Assembly: GCF_008329605.1 (NCBI RefSeq)
Contig: NZ_NPKO01000004.1
Span: 62,001-126,000 of the forward strand
DNA: 64,000 nt
Direction: 5' to 3'
Origin: Mycolicibacterium sp. P9-64
GTDB lineage: Bacteria; Actinomycetota; Actinomycetes; Mycobacteriales; Mycobacteriaceae
Positions 63,290 through 64,000 of this stretch are shown in pieces (positions within the stretch are counted from its first letter, which is position 1; each line of letters opens with the position of its first letter). The translations under genes were made by a program, and so were the position numbers. The notes beneath the pieces are model-generated. The model did no database searches and had not been told where the DNA came from. It worked only from the letters and a program-made list of their open reading frames with translations.

Positions 63290-64000
63290 ATGTCTACGCG
63301 GGTATCGCATCGCGAGCAGCATTTGGTGTTGGTCGAACAGTTGCGCGCGAAGTTGGCCACCGCCTCGCTCGGCGGGTCGGCAGGCTCGAGGGAACGTCAC
63401 GTCAGCCGCGGCAAGCTGCTGCCACGTGACCGGGTCGACGGCCTGCTCGACCCGGGCAGCCCGTTCCTGGAGCTGGCGCCGTTGGCCGCCGATGGCATGT
63501 ACGACGACGAGTGCCCTGGCGCCGGGCTGATCGCCGGCATCGGCCGGGTGTCCGGCCGCGAGTGCATGATCGTGGCGAACGACGCTACCGTCAAGGGTGG
63601 CACCTATTACCCGATCACCGTGAAGAAACACCTTCGCGCACAAGAGATCGCGGGCCAGAACCGGCTGCCGTGCATCTACCTCGTGGACTCCGGCGGCGCA
63701 TTCCTGCCCCGACAGGACGAAGTCTTCCCCGACCGCGAGCACTTCGGCAGAATCTTCTTCAACCAGGCCAACCTCAGCGCACAGGGCATTCCGCAGATCG
63801 CCGCGGTGCTCGGATCCTGCACTGCGGGAGGTGCATACGTGCCCGCCATGAGCGACGAGGCCGTCATCGTCCGCAACCAGGGCACCATCTTCCTCGGTGG
63901 GCCACCCTTGGTGAAGGCCGCGACCGGCGAGGTCGTGACGGCGGAGGACCTTGGCGGCGGTGACCTGCATTCCAAGGTCTCCGGCGTCACCGACCATCTT
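63290..64000 (+). CDS. accD1: Acyl-CoA carboxylase beta subunit AccD1 (methylcrotonyl-CoA type), N-terminal part
   Basis: 237 codons up to the window edge. Start at ATG 63290 (GTG 63287 adjacent). The carboxyltransferase fold is clear: [59 protein letters not shown] and the oxyanion segment [17 protein letters not shown]. This is the beta subunit of the biotin enzyme used in leucine breakdown. Divergent from bkaR; the alpha subunit and acyl-CoA dehydrogenase are expected downstream. Confidence 0.93.
   Translation, partial: MSTRVSHREQHLVLVEQLRAKLATASLGGSAGSRERHVSRGKLLPRDRVDGLLDPGSPFLELAPLAADGMYDDECPGAGLIAGIGRVSGRECMIVANDATVKGGTYYPITVKKHLRAQEIAGQNRLPCIYLVDSGGAFLPRQDEVFPDREHFGRIFFNQANLSAQGIPQIAAVLGSCTAGGAYVPAMSDEAVIVRNQGTIFLGGPPLVKAATGEVVTAEDLGGGDLHSKVSGVTDHL

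Overview
The window is a high-GC actinobacterial chromosome segment, almost certainly from a fast-growing mycobacterium (Mycolicibacterium type). The strongest markers are a single-chain type I fatty acid synthase (fas, about 3,090 residues) followed by acpS, an LdtMt2-type L,D-transpeptidase, and the gene order Rv2525c-like, fas, acpS, M20 peptidase, bcp, DUF3618, tRNA-Lys, L,D-transpeptidase, tRNA-His, orn, HerA-like ATPase, SDR, MFS, Rv2507-like, BkaR-type TetR, accD1. From memory this matches the Rv2525c-Rv2502c neighbourhood of M. tuberculosis in inverted orientation.

Layout. Positions 1-6.4 kb (minus strand) hold the 5' part of a polytopic membrane protein, a penicillin-binding lipoprotein, a sulfatase/TetR/cupin operon and a small lipoprotein. 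Positions 6.5-9.4 kb hold a FAD-dependent oxidoreductase, an enoyl-CoA hydratase-like protein and a tiny secreted cysteine/proline protein. Positions 9.4-14.7 kb are a galactose module: deoR-galT-galK (minus), divergent from a sodium/solute symporter and a small membrane protein. Positions 14.7-21.6 kb carry catabolic enzymes (aldehyde dehydrogenase, two acyl-CoA dehydrogenases, thiolase), a patatin-like lipase and a degenerate IspD-like protein that converges on an intact IspD-like protein. Positions 22.4-29.4 kb contain LtrA, an MFS/MerR pair and a four-gene polyamine-type ABC transporter. Positions 29.6-45.6 kb are the fas cluster and cell-wall region, and 56.6-64 kb continues the conserved order into the BkaR/accD1 (branched-chain amino acid catabolism) locus.

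The accessory part is a 10.9-kb integrated element (45,649-56,627) in tRNA-His, bounded by a perfect 49-bp direct repeat. It carries a tyrosine integrase, an excisionase-like protein, small regulators, an HNH nuclease, large terminase, portal, MuF-like protein, scaffold-like protein, major capsid protein and two head-completion-type proteins. I see no tail, tape-measure, lysis or replication genes. It resembles the M. tuberculosis phiRv1/phiRv2 prophage-like elements and, in gene content, capsid-forming phage satellites (cf-PICI type) that borrow tails. Next to its right end sits a two-gene minus-strand cargo cassette (249 and 164 residues) that I do not recognise. It is the best candidate in this window for an undescribed system, possibly anti-phage defence.

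Regulatory structure visible in the DNA includes three CTTAGA repeats at exact 11-bp spacing before the oxidoreductase gene, inverted GTTC/GAAC repeats in the gal divergent region, repeated GTAACC motifs before fas, a double 16-bp operator between the TetR gene and accD1, paired integrase arm-type repeats at both element ends, and a terminator supplied by the element to tRNA-His.
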